DNA of 64,000 bases from Candidatus Wolframiiraptor sinensis (GTDB lineage Archaea > Thermoproteota > Nitrososphaeria_A > Caldarchaeales > Wolframiiraptoraceae). Position 1 is the first letter of the stretch. Each line of letters opens with the position of its first letter. Shown piece after piece: positions 35,472-44,793 of the stretch. The position numbers were made by a program, and so were the translations under genes. The stretch spans positions 62,001-126,000 of the forward strand of contig JALNJX010000004.1 of assembly GCA_023268255.1 (NCBI GenBank), written 5' to 3'. The notes under the pieces are model-generated. The model was not told where the DNA came from and made no database searches. It worked only from the letters and a program-made list of their open reading frames with translations.

Positions 35472-36374
35472 CTACCTCGACCGCGGCCGAGCCTTCTCCC
35501 GCTTCCTCGCAACCACCTCTCCCCACATGAGCTCAATTTCCCCTATCAGTTCCTCAACCCTGAGCGCGCCCTTCTCGGTGACATATGCACTTATCAGCCT
35601 CGGCGGTAGAACCTCGAAGTACGGGTTTAGGCATCGGAGCTTGACCTCCCCGGCATACACTTCCTCGCCGGGATGCTTTTCCAGGCCGAAGCCGTAGACC
35701 GCCGCCTTCCACAAGTCCGTCACGATGTTCACCGGTATGCCGGCATCCATCGCTGAGAGGGCGATCATCTTGGAGCCTATCTTGTTCGCGATCGAGCCGT
35801 CATCGAGTATCGCGTCGCATCCGAGCATTACGGCATCAACAAGCCCCTGATCGATAACGTATGATGCGGCCGCATCCACTATGAGCGTCACATCATGTCC
35901 CCTGGCCGCGAGCCTCTCCGCCAGCCTCCTACCCTCGTAGCCGGGCCGCGACTCGGTCACGTAAACCTTAACTTCCCTGCAGCTCTCTAGGGCGCCGGCG
36001 ATCGTCGAGCTATAGCTGTGCGTGAGGATGCTGCTACACTTCCTCATGATCTCCGACGCGTTCTGCACAGCTTTCCTCAAGGAGCCCTGATACTCGCCTA
36101 TGCATTTTCTAACGGCGTTCTCTATCGCCTCTTCTATCGGCTTTCCCGCCGAGACTTCCTTCTCGATTATGGAGCCGATCATGTGCGCCATGTTCGCTAT
36201 TGACGGCATGCTCGGCCTAGCGTCAGCGAGGGCCTTCACTAGCCTTCTCACATCCTTGATGCTCGCGGACTTCTCGAGCAGCTTCAGGAAAGCTGCAGCG
36301 GCCTTGATCGTGAGCTGCGATGCCCCGCTAACAGAGTCCTCCCTTATCTCCCTCACCAAGTCAGCGATGTTCAT
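35472..36374 (-). CDS. eIF2B-like isomerase (ribose-1,5-bisphosphate isomerase candidate)
   Basis: 300-residue member of the eIF2B alpha/beta/delta-MtnA superfamily. CSSILTHSYSSTI carries a Cys near 113 and GCDAILDDGSIANKIGS an Asp near 190, matching the catalytic Cys and Asp of this isomerase group. YVTESRPGYEGRRLAERLAARGHDVTLIVD is the family core. The best guess is ribose-1,5-bisphosphate isomerase of the archaeal AMP/nucleoside degradation route; aIF2B-type regulation is the alternative. Uridine phosphorylase at 48 kb fits nucleoside salvage, but no RuBisCO or AMP phosphorylase is in the window. Confidence 0.82.
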   Translation of the reverse strand: MNIADLVREIREDSVSGASQLTIKAAAAFLKLLEKSASIKDVRRLVKALADARPSMPSIANMAHMIGSIIEKEVSAGKPIEEAIENAVRKCIGEYQGSLRKAVQNASEIMRKCSSILTHSYSSTIAGALESCREVKVYVTESRPGYEGRRLAERLAARGHDVTLIVDAAASYVIDQGLVDAVMLGCDAILDDGSIANKIGSKMIALSAMDAGIPVNIVTDLWKAAVYGFGLEKHPGEEVYAGEVKLRCLNPYFEVLPPRLISAYVTEKGALRVEELIGEIELMWGEVVARKREKARPRSR

Positions 36375-36404
36375 CTTCCCGCGGGCTACCTGATTATGCG
36401 ATTA

Positions 36405-37847
36405 TTAAGCTGTTTGCGCAGATTCTCCATCCATCCGCCGCTCTTCAGCCCCTAAGCCCAAGTGTATTATCTTGACTAGGTGCACGGGCTCCTCCCTCAT
36501 GCCATAGGTTAGGACGACCGTGTGCTCCCTCACACTTATCCCGCCGCTCATGAGCATTCTCCCCAGCTCGCTCAACCCTTCCTCATAGGTCTTGGATGAG
36601 ACCTCCACAGTCTCCACGCCTCTCAGGAGCATTAGCCTGCGCAGTGTTCTTTTGCTGGGCGAGGCCGCTATCACGCTCGTGGACGGCCTGAAGCTCGCTA
36701 TCCTCTGAGCAGTCCTGCCGGAGATCGTGTAGATGAGAATCGCGGCGTTAAGGGATTCCGCCAGCGAGGCGACGCCATAGGCGAACCTCGTCCTAATATC
36801 CTCGCTCGGATCAATGATTCTCTTCGGCGGAGTTATCCCCGGCTCATATCTCTCGATTATCTTGTGTAGCCACTTAACAGCCTCGACCGGGTATCTGCCG
36901 ACCGCCGTCTCATTTGTCAGCATCAGGACATCCACCCCCTCGGATATCGCGGCGACGACGTCCACTATCTCGCTCCTCGTCGGGATCGGGTTCCATATCA
37001 TCGACCCGAGGAGCTGCGTTGCGACTATCACGGGCTTGCCCCTTCCTATGGACTCCCTCACGACCATGCTCTGGAGCCTCGGAACCTCCTCGAGCGGGAA
37101 GTGCATTCCTAGATCGCCTCTCGCGACCAAGATCGCGTCGGCCGCATCCACTATCTCCCTGAGGTTTCTCACGGCGGCCGGCACCTCTATCTTCGCTATT
37201 ATCGAGGTCTGCTCGGCTCCGAGGGATAATAGCATTCCCCTCAGCATCGCCACGTCATGCTCTCCCCTGACATAGCTTAGCCCGATATAGTCGAGCTCCT
37301 CGCTCGCTGCGAACTTCACGATCTCAACCTCCCTGCCGCTTATCGTCGGGAGGTCTAGGTCCTTGCCCCTCACGACCATGCTCTTCCTGCTGCTTATCCT
37401 CGCGTCGGTTAATGCTCTCAAGACGGCCTCGGAGCTCGATGCGGATTCCACCTCGAATGCCGCGAGACCATCATCCATGAGTATCACGTGCCCCCGCCTA
37501 AGAGCCGCGAGAACGGCCTCATTTGGGAGCGGAATCACTTTCTCGGCTCCTCCCCGAGAGCTATCTGAGAGGACGAGCTTCACGATCTCGCCCGCCTTCA
37601 CATCCACCGGCTCCTCTAGTACACCTACTCTGACCGATGGGCCGGGCAGATCGCCTATCAGGGCTAAATGCGTTCCAAGCTCATCCTCAATCTCCCTAAC
37701 GATCTTAACGGTCTCCCGCCACTCCTCGATGGAGCCGTGGCTGAAGTTTATTCTAAATGCTCTCGCGCCCGCTAAAGCCATTTTCCGAATAATCTCGGGT
37801 TGCCTATTAGCCGCGCCCACCGTTACGGCTATCTTAGTCCTGGCCAT
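36405..37847 (-). CDS. pyk: Pyruvate kinase
   Basis: Last glycolytic enzyme, making ATP and pyruvate from phosphoenolpyruvate. RINFSHGSIEEW, IIAKIEVPAAVRNLREIVDAADAILVARGDLGMHFPLEEVP, RGKPVIVATQLLGSM and LTNETAVGRYPVEAV are the conserved blocks. The N-terminal TKIAVTVGAANRQPE is a slightly unusual version of the TKIVxTxGPxS start. 480 residues. It follows the glycolytic/isomerase genes on the minus strand. Confidence 0.96.
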   Translation of the reverse strand: MARTKIAVTVGAANRQPEIIRKMALAGARAFRINFSHGSIEEWRETVKIVREIEDELGTHLALIGDLPGPSVRVGVLEEPVDVKAGEIVKLVLSDSSRGGAEKVIPLPNEAVLAALRRGHVILMDDGLAAFEVESASSSEAVLRALTDARISSRKSMVVRGKDLDLPTISGREVEIVKFAASEELDYIGLSYVRGEHDVAMLRGMLLSLGAEQTSIIAKIEVPAAVRNLREIVDAADAILVARGDLGMHFPLEEVPRLQSMVVRESIGRGKPVIVATQLLGSMIWNPIPTRSEIVDVVAAISEGVDVLMLTNETAVGRYPVEAVKWLHKIIERYEPGITPPKRIIDPSEDIRTRFAYGVASLAESLNAAILIYTISGRTAQRIASFRPSTSVIAASPSKRTLRRLMLLRGVETVEVSSKTYEEGLSELGRMLMSGGISVREHTVVLTYGMREEPVHLVKIIHLGLGAEERRMDGESAQTA

Positions 37848-37902
37848 CTCCTATCTCCAAGTCGGAGCTATGAAATAAGCTGTCCCCATGCTCCGGTGGG
37901 TC

Positions 37903-38967
37903 TTAGAGGTATCCCTCCGCCTCGGCGAGTTCGGCGTTCAGGACCGCGTTCCCAGCGGCACCCCTAATCGTGTTATGGCCTAGAACTAGGAATTTTATCC
38001 CATTTCTCAGCACCGGGTCCCTCCTAATTCTGCCGACCACCACCGACATGCCGTTGCCGGCGCATCTATCCAGTCTGGGCTGAGGCCTATCTGGCTCGCT
38101 TCTAACGATTATCGGATTCTCGGGAGCTGTTGGTAGCTTAAGCTCCTGCGGCCTCCCCCTGAACCTTCTCATGGTCTCAGCGACCTCCTCCGGCTCAGCC
38201 TCCCTAGCGAGCTCCACGAAGACCGCCTCCAAGTGGCCCTCGAGAACATTAACCCTATGGCAGCTCGCCGAGATCCTGATGTCCGCGGGAGCTATTCTCG
38301 AGCCCTCGAGCTTTCCAAGAATCTTTAATGCTTCGCGTTCCACCTTCTCCTCCTCATTCCTTATGTATGGGATTATGTTGTCCGTTATCGCCATGGATGG
38401 CACTCCGGTCCAGCCAGCGCCGGATAAAGCTTGCATAGTTGAGACGATGACGCTCCTGATGCCATACACATCTAGGAGTGGCTTCAGAGCGAGTATCATG
38501 GCATTCGACGTGCAGTTTGGGCTCGTGACTATGAATGACCTCCAGCCCCTCCTTCTCTGCTCCTTCACGAGCTTCAGGTGATCCGGGTTAACCTCCCCTA
38601 TGAGAATCGGGACATCCTCCTCCATCCTATAGGCGCTTGCATCGCTTATCACCGGTATTCCATCCCTCGCGAACTCCGCCTCAACCTCCCTCGCGATCTC
38701 GGATGGTAGGGCTGAGAAGACGAGGTCCACGCTTCCCCCACGCTTGACGTCCTCCAGCCGAGCCTCGACAACAGTCATCTCCGCAGCATTCTCCGGAACC
38801 TCGCCTTCGATGCACCAGTGAACGGCCTCGGAATACTTTTTCCCCGCGGATCTCGACGAAGCCGCGAGAACCTCGAGCTCGAATCTCGGATGATCCGCGA
38901 GCAGCTTGACAAGCCTCTGACCGACCATACCCGTGGCGCCGAGAACGGCGGCCTTCAGCTTATCCAT
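37903..38967 (-). CDS. asd: Aspartate-semialdehyde dehydrogenase
   Basis: Reduces aspartyl phosphate to aspartate semialdehyde. GATGMVGQRLVKLLADHP is the NADP loop, VTSPNCTSNAMILALKPLLD holds the catalytic Cys, and SCHRVNVLEGHLEAVFVEL includes the catalytic His. 354 residues, of the archaeal/fungal type. Aspartokinase lies about 160 bases upstream on the same strand and homoserine genes start just beyond, making an aspartate-pathway block. Confidence 0.96.
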   Translation of the reverse strand: MDKLKAAVLGATGMVGQRLVKLLADHPRFELEVLAASSRSAGKKYSEAVHWCIEGEVPENAAEMTVVEARLEDVKRGGSVDLVFSALPSEIAREVEAEFARDGIPVISDASAYRMEEDVPILIGEVNPDHLKLVKEQRRRGWRSFIVTSPNCTSNAMILALKPLLDVYGIRSVIVSTMQALSGAGWTGVPSMAITDNIIPYIRNEEEKVEREALKILGKLEGSRIAPADIRISASCHRVNVLEGHLEAVFVELAREAEPEEVAETMRRFRGRPQELKLPTAPENPIIVRSEPDRPQPRLDRCAGNGMSVVVGRIRRDPVLRNGIKFLVLGHNTIRGAAGNAVLNAELAEAEGYL

Positions 38968-39127
38968 ACATGCTTCACCCCGGATTTCAGGCGATGAAAG
39001 CCCTCATAGAGTTAAAAAAGTTTTAACCCGCCGGTGGATGAACTGAAGCGCGACTTTACGCGAAGGCATATAATAGGAGCTTTGGATCCCTAGATGAGCC
39101 TTTTTATCAGCGGATGCTAGTTTTCTG

Positions 39128-40525
39128 TTAGGCGGCGTTTAGCCCAAATGCGCGATGCACTGCTCTCAGCGCTCTGACTCCATCCTCCTCCTTTACTGCG
39201 AAGGATATGTTGAGCTCTGATGATCCCTGTGCTATCATCTTTATGTTTATGCCCTCCGCGGCGACGGCGTTGAAGATCTTCGCGGCTACTCCAGGCCTCC
39301 CCCTCATCCCGGACCCTATGACCGCTATCACGCATATTCCTTCCTCGCAGTTCACCTTCATCTCATCCTCGGCGAACTCGCTCTTTACCGCCTTCAAGGC
39401 TTTCTTCAAGTCTTCTCTCGGTAGGGCTATCGAGATATTTGCCTGCGATGATGCCTGGGAGATCATTATGACCTGGGCGCCGACTCTGGCGAGAAGATCT
39501 AGTAGCTTGACATTCGTGTTTAGGGCCTCGGATGAGCCGACTCCGCTCGCGAGAATTATCGCCGCATCGCGTATCATCGTCAGCGCCTTGACCGTATCGG
39601 ACTCCGCGGCGCCGATTATCAGCGTGCCCTCGGCGGATGGATTATAGAAGTTCTTCACTCTTATCGGTATATTCTCCCTGGATGCGGGCTCGAGCGCACC
39701 AGGGTGAATCACCTTTGCGCCGAAGTATGCTAGCTCTAAGACTTCATCATAGGACATTCTCGGTATCGGCCTCGCCTCCGGGACGAGCTTCGGGTCAGCA
39801 GTCATGATGCCATCAACATCCTTCCAGAGAATTATTTCATCAACTTTCAGCGCGGCGCCGATTATCGTCGCGGTGTAGTCGGAGCCACCTCTCCCGAGCG
39901 TCGTGATCACCCCCTCTGGGGTTGCGGCGATGAAGCCCGTGACGACCGGTACTATGCCCTCCTCCAACAACGGGCCGAGCCTCCTCCTAACTTCCTGATA
40001 CGTTATCCCCAGGGGCTTGGCGGATCCGAACTCGTCGTCCGTGACTATGCCCGCATCCCAGCCCGTGAAATACTCGGCCCTCACCCCCTGATCTAGGAGC
40101 GAGCCCCAGAAGATCCTCGTGGAGAGCCTTTCGCCGAATGATAGCGCGTAGTCCCTGATCCTAGGCGTAACCTCCTTCAGATACGCTGTTATCGAGAGGA
40201 GTTTTCCGAGCTCCTCGACCTCCCGCCTAATCTCCCCCAAAACGCTGCTTCTCAGATCCCCGTTTCTTATAGCCTCAGCGCAAGCGTTCTCATGCCTCGC
40301 CCCGAGCCTCTCGATGAAGCTACGTATCTCGTCCTCGCGCCCCCTCTCCGCGCTCGCCAGCGCCTCGAGTATCCCGTCAGTTACGCCGCTCAAAGCCGAC
40401 ACCACTGCGACCACGCGGCATCCGCGCTCAACATAATCCCTGACTATCTCCGCTGACCTCCTAACCGTTGAACCATCCTTCACGCAGCTTCCGCCGAACT
40501 TCATCACATATCTGCTCTCAGCCAT
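39128..40525 (-). CDS. lysC: Aspartate kinase
   Basis: First enzyme of the aspartate pathway. VMKFGGSCVKDGSTVRRSAEIV is the N-terminal signature and ITTLGRGGSDYTATIIGAALKVDEIILWKDVDGIMTADP the kinase core. Two C-terminal ACT domains (about 310-465) suggest feedback control by threonine and/or lysine. 465 residues. It is divergent from a plus-strand pair, a free ACT protein and homoserine dehydrogenase. Confidence 0.96.
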   Translation of the reverse strand: MAESRYVMKFGGSCVKDGSTVRRSAEIVRDYVERGCRVVAVVSALSGVTDGILEALASAERGREDEIRSFIERLGARHENACAEAIRNGDLRSSVLGEIRREVEELGKLLSITAYLKEVTPRIRDYALSFGERLSTRIFWGSLLDQGVRAEYFTGWDAGIVTDDEFGSAKPLGITYQEVRRRLGPLLEEGIVPVVTGFIAATPEGVITTLGRGGSDYTATIIGAALKVDEIILWKDVDGIMTADPKLVPEARPIPRMSYDEVLELAYFGAKVIHPGALEPASRENIPIRVKNFYNPSAEGTLIIGAAESDTVKALTMIRDAAIILASGVGSSEALNTNVKLLDLLARVGAQVIMISQASSQANISIALPREDLKKALKAVKSEFAEDEMKVNCEEGICVIAVIGSGMRGRPGVAAKIFNAVAAEGINIKMIAQGSSELNISFAVKEEDGVRALRAVHRAFGLNAA

Positions 40526-40663
40526 CTACCCCGCCTCCACACCCTTCACCACAAGATCCTTCTCCCAAACGGAATTTCTCCTGCTTATAGCCTTAATCCG
40601 TAGTTTCTGCGCGGCGGTAGCCTAATTAGCAGGCCGGGCATAGGAGGCGCGGAGGATATATGG

Positions 40664-41131
40664 ATGAGGGTTAAGTTTACCCTAGCTCTCAGCGATAGGC
40701 CCGGCGTCCTCTTGAAGGCCCTCGAGCAGATCGCAATCAACGGCGGGAACATCATCTCGATAATTCACCGCAGAGATAGCATTACGTCCGGCTATGTTCC
40801 CGTGAGCATAAATGTCGAGTTCCCGGATTCCGCGAGCCTTGAGAGGGCCAAAAAAGGGATAGAGTCCTCGGGCATACCAGTGATCGAAGCTGAGACGCTC
40901 GAGAAAGCCATATGCACGATCATCCTGATAGGCGGGGTGAAGATCGAGGATCTTCTCGGGAGGGTTCACGAGATGGAGTCGAGGATCGCGGAGATCTCCA
41001 TGACAGGCGGCCTTACATCGCCCTGCATTAAAGCAGTCATCGAAGCTCCCTCTGATAAGCTCAGCGCGCTCCTCAAGTCTCTGGAGGATTTCGCCGAGAA
41101 GCAGGGAGCCCTCCTGATAACCGAGGGGTGA
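40664..41131 (+). CDS. ACT-domain regulatory protein
   Basis: 155-residue protein with two tandem ACT-like halves. The first is clear (FTLALSDRPGVLLKALEQIAINGGNIISIIH); the second runs from about 84 (CTIILIGGVKIEDLLGRVHEMESRIAEISM). It probably binds an amino acid and modulates homoserine dehydrogenase, whose gene begins one base after its stop; many archaea have this split arrangement. A GGAGG site precedes the ATG. Confidence 0.87.
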   Translation: MRVKFTLALSDRPGVLLKALEQIAINGGNIISIIHRRDSITSGYVPVSINVEFPDSASLERAKKGIESSGIPVIEAETLEKAICTIILIGGVKIEDLLGRVHEMESRIAEISMTGGLTSPCIKAVIEAPSDKLSALLKSLEDFAEKQGALLITEG

Positions 41132-41132
41132 A

Positions 41133-42125
41133 ATGGCGAGCATGCTGAGATGCGTCATAATCGGGTATGGTTTCCTCGGCAAGAGGCTTGCCAAGCTCCT
41201 CGCAGCCGGCGCAGTCGAGGGCGTTAAGCTCGTCGGAGTAGCATCCTCGAAGGGATACATCTATGAAGAGAGTGGCTTGACGCTCGTAGATTTGCCGGAT
41301 GAGCTACAGTCCTCCAGAGCACTAAAGCCCTCGCCGGCGATCGAGCTCATAGATAGGGGCCTTACAGACCTACTCGTCGAGTTGACTCCGACGAATATAC
41401 GGGATGGCGAGCCAGGGCTGAGCCACATTAAGCTGGCGCTCGAGCATGGAATCGACGTGGTCACCGCGAATAAGGGGCCGATAGCCCTAGCATATGATGA
41501 GCTTATGGAGCTTGCCGAGGAGACGGGCTCGATGCTATTACACGAGGCCACGGTTGGTGGAGGAATACCGCTCATCTCGCTGAAGAATCGGTGCTTGGCC
41601 GCCGACGAGCTTCTATCGATTAAGGGGATCCTGAATGGGACGACGAATTACATTCTCAGCAGGATGCATTTCGAGGAGATGACGCTGGAGCTCGCGCTGA
41701 GGGAGGCTCAGATGCTCGGGATAGCCGAGAGGGATCCCACGCTGGACTTGGAGGGCATAGACACGGCTCTGAAGCTCGTCATACTCGCGAACAGCCTGAT
41801 GAATGCCGGGAAGAAGCTGAGCGACGTGAAGATCAAGGGGATAACGGGGATAACTAGTGAGGCCATAGCGGCGGCGAAGGAATCGGGAATGACGATAAAG
41901 CTTATTGGAACTGCTGATGAGAATGGGCTACGGGTAGCACCCAAGCTCGTGAGGCTTAATGACCCGATATGCGTTCATGGAACTCTGAATGCCGTGAGCT
42001 TCAACTTCAAGATCCTCAGAAGGCTGACGATAATCGGCGAGGGGGCGGGTGAATCAACGATCTCAGCGCTCTTGAATGACATCTACGAAGTCGTGAAGGC
42101 TAGAGCGCGGTCGAGCAGGACTTAA
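41133..42125 (+). CDS. hom: Homoserine dehydrogenase
   Basis: Reduces aspartate semialdehyde to homoserine for threonine and methionine. CVIIGYGFLGKRLAKLLA is the nucleotide loop, DVVTANKGPIALAYDELMELAEETG and HEATVGGGIPLISLKNR follow, and GILNGTTNYILSRMHFEEMTLELALREAQMLGIAERDPTLDLEGIDTALKL is the signature region. 330 residues with no C-terminal ACT domain; the separate upstream ACT protein probably supplies that function. Confidence 0.96.
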   Translation: MASMLRCVIIGYGFLGKRLAKLLAAGAVEGVKLVGVASSKGYIYEESGLTLVDLPDELQSSRALKPSPAIELIDRGLTDLLVELTPTNIRDGEPGLSHIKLALEHGIDVVTANKGPIALAYDELMELAEETGSMLLHEATVGGGIPLISLKNRCLAADELLSIKGILNGTTNYILSRMHFEEMTLELALREAQMLGIAERDPTLDLEGIDTALKLVILANSLMNAGKKLSDVKIKGITGITSEAIAAAKESGMTIKLIGTADENGLRVAPKLVRLNDPICVHGTLNAVSFNFKILRRLTIIGEGAGESTISALLNDIYEVVKARARSSRT

Positions 42126-42140
42126 GCGACTTTTCCGCTA

Positions 42141-43067
42141 ATGGCTTTTCGGGGAGCCGGCATGCCCAGGATAGCCGTGGTTGGCCACCTGACGATAGAC
42201 GAGATAGAGATCGAGGGGAGAAGCTATACTAGCATGGGCGGGGTGGCCTGCTACGTCTCCTTGGCCGCGAGAGCTCTGGGCGCCGGCGTGAAGATATTCA
42301 CGAGAATCGGGAGAGATTTCCCGAGAGAGTATCTCAGGGTGCTAGAGGAAGCTGGGATAGATCTATCAGGAGTCATTTCCGGAAAGGATGAGAATAGCAC
42401 TCGGTTTAAGCTGACATATACGGGTGATCAGCGCCGCCTGAGGCTCCTATCGAGGGCCGGAAGCCTGTCGCTCGAGGAGATCGCGTGCGAGCTCCAATCA
42501 TTTGATGCGGTTTATCTTGGGCCCGTCGCATGGGAGATGAATATGGACTCCATAATTGAGCTATTCAGCCGAGTCTCCAGGCCGGTTTTAGACCCGCAGG
42601 GCTTAATGAGGGTGGCCGATGAGATGGGCTTAATCGAGCTCAAGAAGATAGACCTTGAGATGCTGAGGCCCTGGATTCTGAAATTATCGAGGGAGGAGGC
42701 TGAGGTGCTTACGAGATCAGCCGATCCACTCGAGATGCTCGACCGGCTGATGGGCGTCGGCGCGGAGATCACGATATTAACCATGGGAAGGCTTGGAAGC
42801 CTCGTTGCACGCGGCCACGAGATCCTCAAAGTCCCATGCTATGAGACTACCATATTCGACTCGACTGGGGCTGGAGACGTATTCGGGGGAGCCTTCACGA
42901 CATCATATCTCGATTCTCGGGATCTATGGTGGGCGGCGGCCATGGCGTCCGCGATGGCATCCATAGTAGTGGAGGGGCCGAGCTTCAAGCCCCTCATTTC
43001 GCCCGGCGTGGGAGAGGAGGCCGAGCGTAGAGCTAGGATAATCCTTGAGAGGATGGAACGCCTCTAG
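42141..43067 (+). CDS. PfkB-family carbohydrate/nucleoside kinase
   Basis: 308-residue ribokinase-family kinase. GGVACYVSLAARALGAGVKIFTRIGRDF is the substrate-side N-terminal motif and DSTGAGDVFGGAFTTSYLDSRD the C-terminal anion-hole/catalytic Asp motif. The substrate is unknown; sugars or nucleosides are likely. It begins 15 bases after hom and is probably cotranscribed. Its stop overlaps that of a small minus-strand gene (43064-43228). Confidence 0.9.
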   Translation: MAFRGAGMPRIAVVGHLTIDEIEIEGRSYTSMGGVACYVSLAARALGAGVKIFTRIGRDFPREYLRVLEEAGIDLSGVISGKDENSTRFKLTYTGDQRRLRLLSRAGSLSLEEIACELQSFDAVYLGPVAWEMNMDSIIELFSRVSRPVLDPQGLMRVADEMGLIELKKIDLEMLRPWILKLSREEAEVLTRSADPLEMLDRLMGVGAEITILTMGRLGSLVARGHEILKVPCYETTIFDSTGAGDVFGGAFTTSYLDSRDLWWAAAMASAMASIVVEGPSFKPLISPGVGEEAERRARIILERMERL

Positions 43068-43228
43068 TCCACTTTTATCCCATGCTTATCCAGGGCCCTC
43101 TTAATCTTCTCAACCTCGGATCTAAGCCGGATGAGCTCCTCCACGATCATCGCTAGATCAGATGGTAGAGCATAGCCCAGCCTCCTAAGATTTCTAAGCC
43201 TATCGAGCGGATCCTCCGGTAAAGCCAT
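43064..43228 (-). CDS. Small helical protein (54 aa), unrecognised
   Basis: A complete frame from ATG 43228 to TAG 43064. It starts MALPEDPLDRLRNLRRLGYA and continues with a heptad-like helix (MIVEELIRLRSEVEKIKRAL) ending KHGIKVD. The codon use is host-like and there are no rare residues, so it looks real. It may form a dimeric coiled coil. It lies convergent to the PfkB kinase gene and divergent from the ZIP transporter gene. Confidence 0.65.
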   Translation of the reverse strand: MALPEDPLDRLRNLRRLGYALPSDLAMIVEELIRLRSEVEKIKRALDKHGIKVD

Positions 43229-43335
43229 CTAACAGCACCAGCGAAAAATGCTCTCTACTTCCTTAAAATAGTAGTCACGCTGAAGGAGCAAGGTTATTAA
43301 GCATCGCTCCATCCACCCGGCTCCGAAATGGAGTT

Positions 43336-44121
43336 ATGTCCCTCGTTCAGGCTTTCCAGAGCATATCGGGCGGAGACCTCATGATATTGGCCGCGCTGGC
43401 AGGGCTCTTCACATCGGCAATGAATTTAGTTGGCGCTCTACCGATACTATTTTTGAAGACATCATTTAGGAGAGTTTCCGATCTCGGGCTCGGGTTCGCG
43501 TCCGGCGTTATGATCGCCGCGAGCTTCACGAGCCTACTTCTGCCAGCGATCGAGCTCGGAGGAATACTGCCGGCGCTGCTGGGAGTGGTGCTGGGAGCGG
43601 TCACCATCTCGTTAATGGATCGACTGATACCCCACATGCACGCTATCATGGGCATAGAGGGAGGATCTTCCAGGCTCAAGGCCGTATGGCTCCTCGTTCT
43701 CGCGATAATGATACATAATATGCCTGAGGGTCTGGCGGTCGGCGTTGGCATCGGATCGGGCGACATCGCCGCCGGACTAGCCTTAGCGATAGCCATAGGG
43801 ATACAGAATATGCCGGAAGGGCTATCGGTAGGCCTATCGTTGATCTCCGCGGAAAAATATGGAAGAGTTAGAGCTTACCTCATCTCCACGGCATCGGGGT
43901 TCGTCGAGCTACCTATGGCGGTGATAGGCGCCATAGCGGTCACAATAATCCATCAAATAGTCCCATATGCCATGAGCTTCGCGGCGGGAGCAATGCTATT
44001 CGTCGTAAGCGACGAGATAATACCGGAGCTGCATAGGCTTGGCAAAGAAAGAACAATAACCTACAGCATAATAGCGGGCCTGCTCACCATGCTATGGCTG
44101 GATGTCTTATTTTCATCCTAG
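43336..44121 (+). CDS. ZIP-family metal transporter
   Basis: 261-residue membrane protein with about eight spans, of the ZIP family that imports Zn2+ or Fe2+. The two metal-path helices carry HNMPEGLAVGVGIGSGD and QNMPEGLSVGLSLIS, and the loop between spans three and four has HMHAIMG. In the second motif the usual His is Gln, as in other archaeal/bacterial members. It is monocistronic. Confidence 0.92.
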   Translation: MSLVQAFQSISGGDLMILAALAGLFTSAMNLVGALPILFLKTSFRRVSDLGLGFASGVMIAASFTSLLLPAIELGGILPALLGVVLGAVTISLMDRLIPHMHAIMGIEGGSSRLKAVWLLVLAIMIHNMPEGLAVGVGIGSGDIAAGLALAIAIGIQNMPEGLSVGLSLISAEKYGRVRAYLISTASGFVELPMAVIGAIAVTIIHQIVPYAMSFAAGAMLFVVSDEIIPELHRLGKERTITYSIIAGLLTMLWLDVLFSS

Positions 44122-44175
44122 CTCAATCATCAATAAGCGAATAAATTCCTGTGAAGGAAAGTGATTTATGATGTA

Positions 44176-44756
44176 TTAGATCTTAAGAAATCCTCTCTTC
44201 TCAAGCTCGACTCTAAGTTTTTCCAGCTCATTGTCAGATAACGGCTTATGCGGGAATTTCGGGTATCCTACATCAACACCTCTAAGCCTGAGGACCGCGT
44301 ATGTGGCGGGTATGTTGGGGACGGAGTACATCAGGTCTCTAAGCTCTATTATGCTGAACTGCTCTTTCGCCGCCTCATCATATTTCTTCTCTTTGAGAAG
44401 CTTGTAGAATTTTACAACTATCTCTGGAAAAGCGTTCGCTAAGTCCGCGACGCATCCATGACCGCCAGCAACCATGGCGGGTAGAAGGAGCCTCTCCGTG
44501 CCAACTAAGAACTTGAAATCACTCTTCTTAACAGACATCATGAACTGGTAGAATAAGATTATGTCGCCGCTCGTGTCCTTTATTCCAGCGGCCCCATGCT
44601 CATGGCCGGGCTGAGTCCATATGTACCACATATGAAGAGCCCGTTAACATTGTTTCTCACGAGAAAGTTGATGAGTTTCCTTATTCCTTCAGCATATATT
44701 CTCCCATCAGCAATAAATGGGCTTATCATAGGGCATATTATGTCTTCAAATTTCAT
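44176..44756 (-). pseudogene. KDG aldolase/DapA-family gene with internal deletion
   Basis: DapA-superfamily aldolase, most like archaeal 2-keto-3-deoxygluconate aldolase, which would be about 290 residues. The N-terminal part from ATG 44756 runs MKFEDIICPMISPF to GLFICGTYG, then shifts at LSPAMSMG. The C-terminal part continues in another frame from AAGIKDTSGD, which holds the Schiff-base Lys, to DVGYPKFPHKPL and the end. About 100 codons (roughly residues 48-150) are missing and the frame changes at the joint near 44590-44625. It cannot encode a working barrel. It sits just downstream of FBP aldolase/phosphatase on the same strand. Confidence 0.88.
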
Positions 44757-44793
44757 GATTGTAAGGGGATGAAGTAGCCCGATATCAGGCGAA

